DNA of 58,246 bases from Actinomycetes bacterium. GTDB lineage: Bacteria > Actinomycetota > Acidimicrobiia > Acidimicrobiales > Microtrichaceae. A program made the position numbers and the translations under genes. The DNA is taken from positions 1 through 58,246 of the forward strand of contig JAKOVA010000173.1 in NCBI GenBank assembly GCA_029782335.1, given 5' to 3'. The notes under the pieces are model-generated. The model made no database searches. It saw nothing but the letters and a program-made list of their open reading frames with translations, and was not told where the DNA came from. Positions 40,631 through 47,653 of the stretch are shown piece by piece. Numbering within the stretch: position 1 is the first letter of the stretch; every line of letters begins with the position of its first letter.

Positions 40631-42169
40631 TCAGATCCCTTCGCACGCTCTGGGCGAAGCGCCGACAGCTCGCCGAGCGTCGCATTCGGCCTTCAACATT
40701 GCAGCGCGGTCCTGGTTGGGGTCGCCGTGAAGGTAGATCGACACCTCGAGACCGACCGACATCCAGTCCTGGCTGGTGCAGGTCTCCAACGGATCTCCCG
40801 TGTCGGACTTGCCTTCTGCGACACCGACGAACGCGATGTGGCACAGCTCACGCTGCTGGGTCGCGGTGAGCGACACCGGGGGCGCTGTCGCAGCGGTCGT
40901 CGGGGTCGTCTCGGGCGGTGCCGCAGCGGCGCTGGTGGACGGCGACTCGCCGGCCGGGGCGGTGGTGGGCGCTGGTGAGTTGGCGGCGACGGTCGTGGCG
41001 GTGCGCTCGACGGTCGTGCCGGCCACCTGCGCCGGGGTTTCCTCGTCTCCACTGTCCCCGCCGGTGACGAAGAGAAACACACCGGCAGCGATGACAACGA
41101 CCCCGAGAATGGCGAGGAGTGGGACCAGTCGGGACTTCGGTCCGGCGTCCTGCTTCTTCTTGGTTGCCGCCTTCTTCTCTTTCGACTTGGCGGCGGGGGT
41201 CGGCTCGTTCATCGGTCGCGTCGGGGGGTTGGGTGGTGGTTGGGAGCCTGCGGGCGCACCGGGCGGCCGCGGGATCGTTCCGGGCGGGGCGCCGGGCGGC
41301 GGAACCGGCGGCACGGCGCCGGGCGGAGGCGGGACACTCGGCGGGGGAACCGTGCCCTTCGGCTGCTTGGCTCGTCGACGGGACGGCTTGGACGGTGCAG
41401 GCTGGGCCGGCGGTGGCACGGCTGCGGACGGCATCGGCGGAGCTGACGGTGCCGGTGGAGCTGACGGCGCCGGTGGAGCGGTCGGGGGTGGTGGCACCGG
41501 GCCGGCATCGGCAGGTGCCGCGGGTTGTCCGAAGAGAGGCCCGCCGCTCGGCTGGAGGAGGTTGAAGGCCGGGCCTGTTGGCGGAGGAGCCGAGGCAGGC
41601 GGCGGCGGTACCAGCTCTGGGCCGCCTCCCGGGCGGAAGATCGGCGGCGCATCACCTGGTGAGGCGGCGCTGGGGCCGGGGGCGAACACCGGGCCACCGG
41701 TGGCCGGGGTGGCGGCGGGGGGAGGGGTGAGGTCGGCAAACGGTTCACCACTCGGCGCCGGGGGTGGGCCGAGGGGCCCACTTGCAGGGGCCGGAGTGGC
41801 GGGCGGGGCCGCAGCAATGGGCGCAGCGTCGGCGGGTCCGGTGTGGAACAACCTGCCTTCCGGTGTCGGCTGGCTCCCGAAGAGCGGGCGAACGGTTCCT
41901 TCGCTGGCTACGCCCGCCGGAGTGGTGGGCGGCATGGTGAAGCGGACCGTCTCGTCGTTCGATGATGGCGGGGCCGACGCTGGTGGCGGCCCGCTCGGAG
42001 CGGACGGCGTCGTGGGAAGGTCATGGAGCGGCGCTGCGGCTTCGCGCGGAGCGTTGGGAAGTGACTGGCCGGGTGGGATCACCACCGTGTGATCGGTCCA
42101 CTCCTCACCGTCGTAGTAGCGACCACGTGTGGGGTCCTTCGGATCGACGTACCACCTCGCTTCCAGCAC
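40631..42169 (-). CDS. DUF2510 protein with long proline-rich region and one membrane helix
   Basis: A 512-residue protein in four parts. First comes an N-terminal DUF2510 module (RWYVDPKDPTRGRYYDGEEWTDH, about residues 4-26). A very Pro/Ala/Gly-rich region of about 290 residues with repeated PPAPSAPPAPSAPP-type runs follows, then a basic patch (SKEKKAATKKK) before one transmembrane helix (LVPLLAILGVVVIAAGVFLFV, about 350-370). The outside part has a Thr/Ala linker and a small three-Cys C-terminal domain (LCHIAFVG...LETCTSQD...CDARRAVG...CEGI contains four Cys in all). DUF2510 is an actinobacterial module of unknown function, often joined to membrane proteins. The GTG at 42169 has GGGAG just upstream. 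Confidence 0.8.
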   Translation of the reverse strand: MLEARWYVDPKDPTRGRYYDGEEWTDHTVVIPPGQSLPNAPREAAAPLHDLPTTPSAPSGPPPASAPPSSNDETVRFTMPPTTPAGVASEGTVRPLFGSQPTPEGRLFHTGPADAAPIAAAPPATPAPASGPLGPPPAPSGEPFADLTPPPAATPATGGPVFAPGPSAASPGDAPPIFRPGGGPELVPPPPASAPPPTGPAFNLLQPSGGPLFGQPAAPADAGPVPPPPTAPPAPSAPPAPSAPPMPSAAVPPPAQPAPSKPSRRRAKQPKGTVPPPSVPPPPGAVPPVPPPGAPPGTIPRPPGAPAGSQPPPNPPTRPMNEPTPAAKSKEKKAATKKKQDAGPKSRLVPLLAILGVVVIAAGVFLFVTGGDSGDEETPAQVAGTTVERTATTVAANSPAPTTAPAGESPSTSAAAAPPETTPTTAATAPPVSLTATQQRELCHIAFVGVAEGKSDTGDPLETCTSQDWMSVGLEVSIYLHGDPNQDRAAMLKAECDARRAVGASPRACEGI

Positions 42170-42207
42170 GATCTCCCTCTCCTGCGCGCCGAGACTCGGT
42201 GCGCCAA

Positions 42208-42213
42208 CCGTAC
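42208..42213 (-). promoter_or_regulatory. -10 hexamer TACGGT for the DUF2510-oxidase-GH4 unit
   Basis: Minus-strand TACGGT lies 38 bases upstream of the GTG at 42169, within the 140-base gap after the yceI-like gene. Nothing else was recognised in that gap. Confidence 0.4.
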
Positions 42214-42309
42214 GAGCAATTGAGCGTTCGATCCAGCGGGCAATTCCTCCCGAGCCCCACGCGCCGCGTCCCGGCGGGCCGTTCGCCCCGCGGATTCCCG
42301 TGGAAACGA

Positions 42310-43092
42310 TCAGCCGCGTTCGAGGAGCAACTGCAACTCGATCGGACCGTGGTCCTCAACCGACAACACGATGCGGCTGTCGGGAACCTTCACGCCGAAG
42401 TCGTCGAATGCGACGTCGAGGGAACCTGCGACCGCGACCGCGGTGTCGGAGCGCTTCGCCTCGAGGGGGAACTTCACCGAGCGGGTCACGCCGTGGATGG
42501 TCAGGTCGCCGACTGCAACGACCTTGACCGTCCGGCCGGTCGATGCGTTTGCCGGGAGGGCGATCGGCTTGGTCAGCGTGAAGGTCGCGCTCGGGAACTT
42601 CGACGTTTCGAGCGCTCGCTGGATCTGCGTCGCGCGCCGGGCGTCGTTCGAACGGATCGTGGTGAGATCGACCGTGAAGGTCGCTTCGGTGACCTGGCCT
42701 GCGCTGATCGTCATCGAGCCGCTGACATCGCCGGTGCGTCCGATCGCCTCGGTCGAACCGACCCCGGCGAGCTCTTCCTTGACGCGGAAGCCGGCGAAGG
42801 TTCCGGTGGAGGAACTGAAGTCGAATCCGCCGCCGCCCGACATCGTCCAGGTCCCGTCGAGATCGGTGCTCTCCGTCCCGGGGGTTTCCGACGGAGACGG
42901 GCTCTCGCTCCCGGGAGCATCGGCGGTGGTGTCGGCTGTGGCCAGGGTGGTCGTCGTCCGTCCGGCGAGCGCGCCCTCGACGCTCGCGACCTCGGGGTTG
43001 TCGCGGATCATGTACCAGAGGACCGCGACGACGGCTGCCGCCACCACCACGGCGATGGTGCCGAGGAGTCCGAATTTCGCTCGCCTCGTCAT
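42310..43092 (-). CDS. YceI family lipid-binding protein, membrane-anchored
   Basis: A 260-residue protein with one N-terminal helix (FGLLGTIAVVVAAAVVAVLWYMI, about 7-29), a Thr/Ser/Pro-rich linker, then a YceI beta-barrel domain (about 80-258). The domain shows the family pattern: DGTWTMS at the start, FRVKEELAGVGSTEAIGRTGDVSGSM, then SKFPSATFT and LTIHGVTRSVKFP. YceI proteins bind polyisoprenoids or other long amphipathic lipids. Here the domain would face outside. The ATG at 43092 is preceded at 7 bases by TACGGT, consistent with a leaderless transcript. Confidence 0.9.
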   Translation of the reverse strand: MTRRAKFGLLGTIAVVVAAAVVAVLWYMIRDNPEVASVEGALAGRTTTTLATADTTADAPGSESPSPSETPGTESTDLDGTWTMSGGGGFDFSSSTGTFAGFRVKEELAGVGSTEAIGRTGDVSGSMTISAGQVTEATFTVDLTTIRSNDARRATQIQRALETSKFPSATFTLTKPIALPANASTGRTVKVVAVGDLTIHGVTRSVKFPLEAKRSDTAVAVAGSLDVAFDDFGVKVPDSRIVLSVEDHGPIELQLLLERG

Positions 43093-43099
43093 TGGGCGA

Positions 43100-43105
43100 A
43101 CCGTA
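43100..43105 (-). promoter_or_regulatory. -10 hexamer TACGGT, leaderless type
   Basis: Minus-strand TACGGT ends 7 bases before the ATG at 43092, in the 24-base gap after the thiolase stop. Confidence 0.5.
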
Positions 43106-43116
43106 GACGGTCGTTG

Positions 43117-44325
43117 TCAGCCAGCGCGTTCGAGGATGTGGACGCCGCAGGCGGAGCCGAGGCCGATCACGTGGGCCAAGCCGACCCGCGCGCCGTCGAT
43201 CTGACGGTCGCCCGCTTCGCCGCGGAGGTGGGTCGCGACCTCCCACACGTTCGCGATCCCGGTCGCGGCGATGGGATGACCCTTCGACTCCAGGCCGCCG
43301 GAAACATTGACCGGCATGCTGCCGTCGCGGAACGGCGCGCCCGACTCGAAGAAGTCCACGGCGCCACCCTCGGGGCACAACATGAGGTTGTCGTAGTGCA
43401 CCAACTCCGCGGTCGCGAAGCAGTCGTGCAACTCGACGAGATCGAGATCCTCTGGGCCGACACCCGCCGTTTCATACGCCTGCCGCGCCGCGTTGCGTGT
43501 GAGCGTGTTCACGTCGGGTAGCACCTGACAGCCGGGCTCCCAAGGGTCGGTCGTCAGGACAGAGGCGCTGATCCGCACCGCGCGCCGTCGCTGATCGTCG
43601 CTCAAAGAAGCGAGCCGCTCGCCGGTCACGAGTACGGCAGCGGCAGCACCGTCGCAGTTCGCTGAACACATCGGCCGCGTGTTCGGATACGCGATCATGA
43701 CGTCGTTCATGATCTGCTCGAGGCTCATCTCCTTCGTGTAGGCGGCGAGCGGATTGAGCGTGGAGTGCGCGTGGTTCTTCTGGGAGATCCGAGCGAACAA
43801 CTCGAAGCTCGTCCCGCCGTAACGGTGCCCGTATTCCATCCCGATCTGGGCGAAGACGCCAGGCATCGTCTCGGTTCCGATGCGCCCGTCGACCGGGGCA
43901 ACCGCGCCGTATCGGCCGTGGGGAGTCCACGTGGAGGAGTCGTTCTTGCGTGAGGCGCCGGCGAGGAGGCCGGCTCCGGCGAGCTTTTCCACTCCGACTG
44001 CAAGGCCGATGTCGGCCTCGCCCGCCTTGAGCGCCATCACAACGGTGCGGATGGCGGTCGCTCCGGTCGCGCAGGCGTTCGCCACGTTGTAGACGGGAAC
44101 GCCCGTCTGTCCGACCTGCTTCTGGAGCGCCTGGCCGATTCCCAGACCGGCACCCATGAGACAGCCGGCAGCGATCACGCCGACGTCGGCCATGGAGACG
44201 CCACCGTCGCGAAGCGCCCCGAGGGTCGCCTCGGCGGCAAGGTCGACCGTGTCGAGGTAGGGGTGCTTGCCGAACTTGGTCATGGAGATTCCGAGAATCC
44301 AGATGTCGTCGGTCGCTCGCATCAC
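43117..44325 (-). CDS. Thiolase family / SCP-x-type acyl-CoA thiolase
   Basis: A 402-residue thiolase-fold enzyme. The nucleophile Cys region reads NVANACATGATAI (about residues 83-95), the active-site His is in ESKGHPIAATG (about 350), and the C-terminal Cys-Gly lies in GLGSACGVHIL. The full Cys/His/Cys set is therefore retained. Members of this SCP-x/lipid-transfer group cleave or condense acyl-CoAs, for example in steroid side-chain degradation. They often need a DUF35 partner, which is encoded directly upstream with overlapping stop/start (GTGATG). The start is GTG 44325 or ATG 44322. Confidence 0.87.
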   Translation of the reverse strand: MMRATDDIWILGISMTKFGKHPYLDTVDLAAEATLGALRDGGVSMADVGVIAAGCLMGAGLGIGQALQKQVGQTGVPVYNVANACATGATAIRTVVMALKAGEADIGLAVGVEKLAGAGLLAGASRKNDSSTWTPHGRYGAVAPVDGRIGTETMPGVFAQIGMEYGHRYGGTSFELFARISQKNHAHSTLNPLAAYTKEMSLEQIMNDVMIAYPNTRPMCSANCDGAAAAVLVTGERLASLSDDQRRRAVRISASVLTTDPWEPGCQVLPDVNTLTRNAARQAYETAGVGPEDLDLVELHDCFATAELVHYDNLMLCPEGGAVDFFESGAPFRDGSMPVNVSGGLESKGHPIAATGIANVWEVATHLRGEAGDRQIDGARVGLAHVIGLGSACGVHILERAG

Positions 44326-44771
44326 GATTCCTCCGTCGTTTGGTCCGTCGCGTCGTTCGATTCGGCGATGGGCGTGAACCCGAACCCGATCGCTTCGGTT
44401 CCCTCGGCATCGGGGCCGAGGCTGGTCGTCGCGAGCCGCAGCCGCATCCCGGTGTGGACGTGGTCGGCGTCGGGCGGGACACCGATGATGTTGCCGCGCA
44501 CGTGGGTCCCGTCGCAGTCGATCACTCCCGCAACGAAGGGCACCGGGATCCCGGGCGCGGCGAAGGAGACGATCGTGAACGTGCGGAGGGTTCCTTCCGA
44601 TGCGACTGCCGCCTCGACGAAGTCGGTTCCTTCACACGCAGCGCAGGCGTTGCGGCGGTCGAAGAACCGCGCACCGCAGTTGGTGCACTCGTGAGCGACG
44701 AGATGCGGTGACGGCTCGAGTCGCAGATAGTCGACGAGCGGCACGCGCGTTGGTGCGGCGGATTGCGTCAT
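44322..44771 (-). CDS. DUF35 OB-fold protein with zinc ribbon, thiolase partner
   Basis: A 149-residue protein. The N-terminal rubredoxin-like zinc ribbon has Cys29, Cys32, Cys43 and Cys46 (CTNC and CAAC). The OB-fold that follows (GTLRTFTIVSFAAPGIPVPF, then VRGNIIGVPPDADHVHTGMRLRL) is the acyl-CoA-binding DUF35 domain. Such proteins form complexes with SCP-x thiolases or aldolases, and the neighbouring thiolase gene overlaps its stop codon, which strongly suggests a two-subunit enzyme. An AGGGGGTGAT lies just before the ATG at 44771 and may serve as ribosome-binding site. Confidence 0.87.
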   Translation of the reverse strand: MTQSAAPTRVPLVDYLRLEPSPHLVAHECTNCGARFFDRRNACAACEGTDFVEAAVASEGTLRTFTIVSFAAPGIPVPFVAGVIDCDGTHVRGNIIGVPPDADHVHTGMRLRLATTSLGPDAEGTEAIGFGFTPIAESNDATDQTTEES

Positions 44772-44811
44772 ATCACCCCCTGAAGTGCGCCCATCGCGGG
44801 CACGCCGACAC

Positions 44812-44817
44812 TACGTT
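44812..44817 (+). promoter_or_regulatory. -10 hexamer TACGTT, leaderless type
   Basis: TACGTT lies 9 bases before GTG 44827 and only 3 before GTG 44821. The usual 7-9 base spacing in this window therefore favours 44827 as start. Confidence 0.4.
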
Positions 44818-44826
44818 GCCGTGTCG

Positions 44827-45477
44827 GTGTCCGCAGAACCGCCACCGCCGGCCGACTGGTATCACGATCCACACGATCCGACCCGGGCCCGCTACTGGGA
44901 CGGCAGCGCGTGGACCGATCGCCTAGCGGATCTGCCTGCCGGGGAGGAAGTGGCGACGCTGGATCCCCGTTTGGGGGTCGCCCGGCCGTCTCGCCGTCGC
45001 CGGATGCTCGTGGTGGCATCGATCGCGGTGGTGGTGGCTGCCGCCGGGGTCGTGGCCGTGATGGCCAATCGGCCGGATCCTGACATCGAGGCGCGGGTCG
45101 CCGGAACCGACCTGTTGCGGGTACGCGGCGGACTCGAACTCAACCAGGTGGGCCTCGTCGGCAGGATGGTGGACGAACCGTGCCGTGGCACGGCCGCCTT
45201 CGCCGAGGTCGGGCCCGGCACGCGGATCGAGGTTCGAAACCTCGAGGGACGTCGGATCGCCACCGCCCGGCTTTCGGCCGGTCGAACGGTGGTCGCAGAC
45301 CCCAACGGCAGCGGACCGTTCGCGTCGCTCCTCGTCGTCTGCCGATTCGACTTCACCCTCGAGATTCCCGATCTCGATCAGTATCGGATCGGTGTTGCCG
45401 GCTTCGGCGACCAGCGCTTTGCCCGCGAGGAACTCGCCGAGCGCGGCTGGAGAGTCGAGCTCGGCCTCGGCCCCTGA
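44827..45477 (+). CDS. DUF2510 membrane protein
   Basis: A 216-residue protein with an N-terminal DUF2510 module (DWYHDPHDPTRARYWDGSAWTDR, about residues 9-31), then a basic patch (SRRRRM) and one transmembrane helix (LVVASIAVVVAAAGVVAVMA, about 64-83). An outside domain of about 130 residues follows, with two Cys (DEPCRGT and LLVVCRFDF) that could form a disulfide. The outside domain was not recognised. It is the second DUF2510 protein in the window and is divergent from the DUF35 gene. Other in-frame GTG starts exist at 44785 and 44821. Confidence 0.7.
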   Translation: MSAEPPPPADWYHDPHDPTRARYWDGSAWTDRLADLPAGEEVATLDPRLGVARPSRRRRMLVVASIAVVVAAAGVVAVMANRPDPDIEARVAGTDLLRVRGGLELNQVGLVGRMVDEPCRGTAAFAEVGPGTRIEVRNLEGRRIATARLSAGRTVVADPNGSGPFASLLVVCRFDFTLEIPDLDQYRIGVAGFGDQRFAREELAERGWRVELGLGP

Positions 45478-45558
45478 GCCGTCGACACCTCACCATCCGC
45501 GTGCTGGGGGACCCGGCCTCCTACGATCCCGTCGCGAGTCCACGTGGGGAGATTCACC

Positions 45559-46392
45559 GTGTCGTTGCTGTTGGGGTCGGTGGCCGCTGGGATGGTGGTG
45601 GCCGCCGCCGTTCGGTCCACCTGGTCGCCGTGTGGTCTGTCGATGCTTTCGGTGATCACGCCGCTCGCGGAGGCCGCTCGGGGCCGTCGCTACCGGACGA
45701 CGGCGATGTGGTTCATGGCGGGCGCGCTGCTGGGAGGAACGGCGCTCGGGTCCCTGGGTGCGCTCGGTGCGACGGTCGTTCGTTCCCTCGATCTCACCGC
45801 GCAGGACCGTGTCGCTGCGGCGCTCGTGGCGCTCGTCATCGCGATCGGTTTCGACGCCGACGTCATTTCTCCCCGGATCCCCCACCACCGCCGCCAGGTC
45901 AACGAGGTGTGGCTCGATCAGTTCCGCGGGTGGGTGTACGGCGCCGGGTTCGGCGCACAGATCGGATTCGGGCTCGCCACCTACATCATGACCGCAGCGG
46001 TGTATCTGGTCGTCGTCCTCGGTGCCCTGGGCGCGAACCCGACCGGGGCGCTGCTGTTGGGAACGCTCTTCGGTGGCGTACGGGGCGCGGCGATCTTCGT
46101 CGCGGCGGGCGTCACCGATGCTCAGCGGCTCATGGCGTTGCATCGACGCATCGACCACCTCACCGAGCCGTCGCGTATCGCCATGGTTGTCGTCGAGTTG
46201 GTCGCCGCCGCGCTCCTCGCCGGCACCACCACCCACCCGGGAGTCGCGCTCGGCGGCCTCGCCGTCGGCCTGTTCGCAACCTGGTTGGTCGGACGCTCGC
46301 GGAAGGTCGTGGTCCTGCCGTCGGCGACTCCTCCCAGTGGGGCCGTCGACGTACGCGAGCCGACAGCGGCAACTCGCCGCAACCACGGCTGA
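45559..46392 (+). CDS. Polytopic membrane protein of unknown function, with a weakly CcdA-like motif
   Basis: A 277-residue protein with about seven hydrophobic segments. Near the N-terminus it has AAVRSTWSPCGLSMLSVITP (about 16-35), which recalls the GxSPCxxP helix of CcdA/DsbD thiol transporters. The second conserved Cys of that family is not obvious, so similarity may be superficial. A loop has HHRRQVNEVWLDQFRGWVYG. The C-terminus is basic and Thr/Pro-rich. GTG 45559 is preferred over GTG 45544 because GGGGAG lies 7 bases upstream of it. The gene stands alone and converges with an acyl-CoA dehydrogenase gene 18 bases away. Confidence 0.7.
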   Translation: MSLLLGSVAAGMVVAAAVRSTWSPCGLSMLSVITPLAEAARGRRYRTTAMWFMAGALLGGTALGSLGALGATVVRSLDLTAQDRVAAALVALVIAIGFDADVISPRIPHHRRQVNEVWLDQFRGWVYGAGFGAQIGFGLATYIMTAAVYLVVVLGALGANPTGALLLGTLFGGVRGAAIFVAAGVTDAQRLMALHRRIDHLTEPSRIAMVVVELVAAALLAGTTTHPGVALGGLAVGLFATWLVGRSRKVVVLPSATPPSGAVDVREPTAATRRNHG

Positions 46393-46410
46393 GGGGCCCG
46401 CGCAAGGCCC

Positions 46411-47559
46411 TCAGAAGCCGAGCGATCGACCGATCACTTCCTTCATGATCTCGGTCGTGCCGCCATAGATCGTGGTGACCCGGGCGTCGCGGTAGGCGCG
46501 GGAAATCGGATACTCGCTCATGTATCCGTAGCCACCGAAGAGTTGCACGCAGCTGTCCATGGTTCGCTTCTGCAGTTCGGTCAGCCACCACTTTGCCATC
46601 GCCGCATCCTCGGCGGTCAGCCGCTGCTCGTTGAGCGCGAGGACACACTGGTCGAGGAAGGTCTGACCGATCGCGATCTCCGTCGCCATCTCGGCCAACT
46701 TGAACTTCGACGCCTGGAATCGTCCGATCGGTTGGCCAAAGGCGTGTCGTTCCGCGCAGTAGGCGATGGTCCAATCCAGAGCGGCACGGCTGTGCGCGAT
46801 CGCCGCTGACGCGATCGAGAGTCGTTCCTGCGGAAGGTTCTTGACGAGGTACAGGAAGCCTTCCCCCTCCTCGCCGAGCCGATTCGCCACCGGGACGCGC
46901 ACGTCGGTGAAGAACAGCTCCGCGGTGTCCTGAGCGTGCAGGCCGATCTTGTCGAGGTTGCGCCCGCGCTCGAAACCCTCCATCCCGCGTTCGACGACGA
47001 GCAGCGAGATCCCCTTGTGCTTCTGTGTCGGGTCGGTCTTGGCGGCGACGATGACGAGATCTGAGTTGATCCCGTTCGTGATGAAGGTCTTCGCCCCGTT
47101 CAGGATGTAGTCGTCGCCGTCGCGTCGGGCGGTTGTGGACATCGACGCGAGATCGGAGCCGATGCCGGGCTCGGTCATCGCGACGGCGGTGATGAGCTCG
47201 CCGGTCACCATCCCGGGAAGCCAGCGGGCCTTTTGTTCGTCGTTCGTGTAGTCGAGGAAGTAGGGGAGTGTGACGTCGTTGTGCAAGGTGAATCCCGTCA
47301 CCGCCGCGAAGGTGTTGGCGGCACACATTTCCTCGGCGACGACGGCGTTGTAGCGGAAGTCACGGGTGCCGGCGCCGCCGTACTCCTCTGGTACGGCGAA
47401 CGCGAGGAAGCCCGCCGACCCGGCAGTCAGCCAGACGTCCCGGCCGACGATGCCGGCGTGCTCGAACTCATCAGTGCGGGGAACCACCTCGCGGTCGAGG
47501 AAAGAACGGAACGAGGATCGGAACATCTCGTGTTCATCGTCGAAGAGGGTGCGCTCCAT
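46411..47559 (-). CDS. Acyl-CoA dehydrogenase, LCAD-like
   Basis: A 382-residue FAD flavoprotein for the first step of acyl-CoA beta-oxidation. Domain order is normal: N-terminal helices, AMTEPGIGSDLASM for FAD/substrate binding (about 125-138), a beta domain, then the C-terminal helical bundle with CVQLFGGYGYMSEYPISRAYRDAR. At the place where MCAD has its catalytic Glu (YEGT) this protein reads YGGT. In LCAD/isovaleryl-CoA dehydrogenase types the base lies instead on an earlier helix, here probably the Glu in LPQERLSIAS. The ATG at 47559 has GGGAGG 8 bases upstream; the frame is open further upstream without similarity. It is divergent from the GGDEF gene. Confidence 0.92.
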   Translation of the reverse strand: MERTLFDDEHEMFRSSFRSFLDREVVPRTDEFEHAGIVGRDVWLTAGSAGFLAFAVPEEYGGAGTRDFRYNAVVAEEMCAANTFAAVTGFTLHNDVTLPYFLDYTNDEQKARWLPGMVTGELITAVAMTEPGIGSDLASMSTTARRDGDDYILNGAKTFITNGINSDLVIVAAKTDPTQKHKGISLLVVERGMEGFERGRNLDKIGLHAQDTAELFFTDVRVPVANRLGEEGEGFLYLVKNLPQERLSIASAAIAHSRAALDWTIAYCAERHAFGQPIGRFQASKFKLAEMATEIAIGQTFLDQCVLALNEQRLTAEDAAMAKWWLTELQKRTMDSCVQLFGGYGYMSEYPISRAYRDARVTTIYGGTTEIMKEVIGRSLGF

Positions 47560-47653
47560 CCCCGCAGCCTCCCACTCCCTCGCTCCCCGCGTCACCTCGG
47601 TCGATTGGCCAAGTGGGTCCTTCACAACCGGACATTCCTGCCGATTGGAACCC

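Noticed and set aside
40776-42092. Gly-rich plus-strand frame resembling a PE-PGRS-like protein
   Set aside because: It is the complement of the proline-codon-rich DUF2510 gene. CCN codons read in reverse as GGN give artificial glycine runs.
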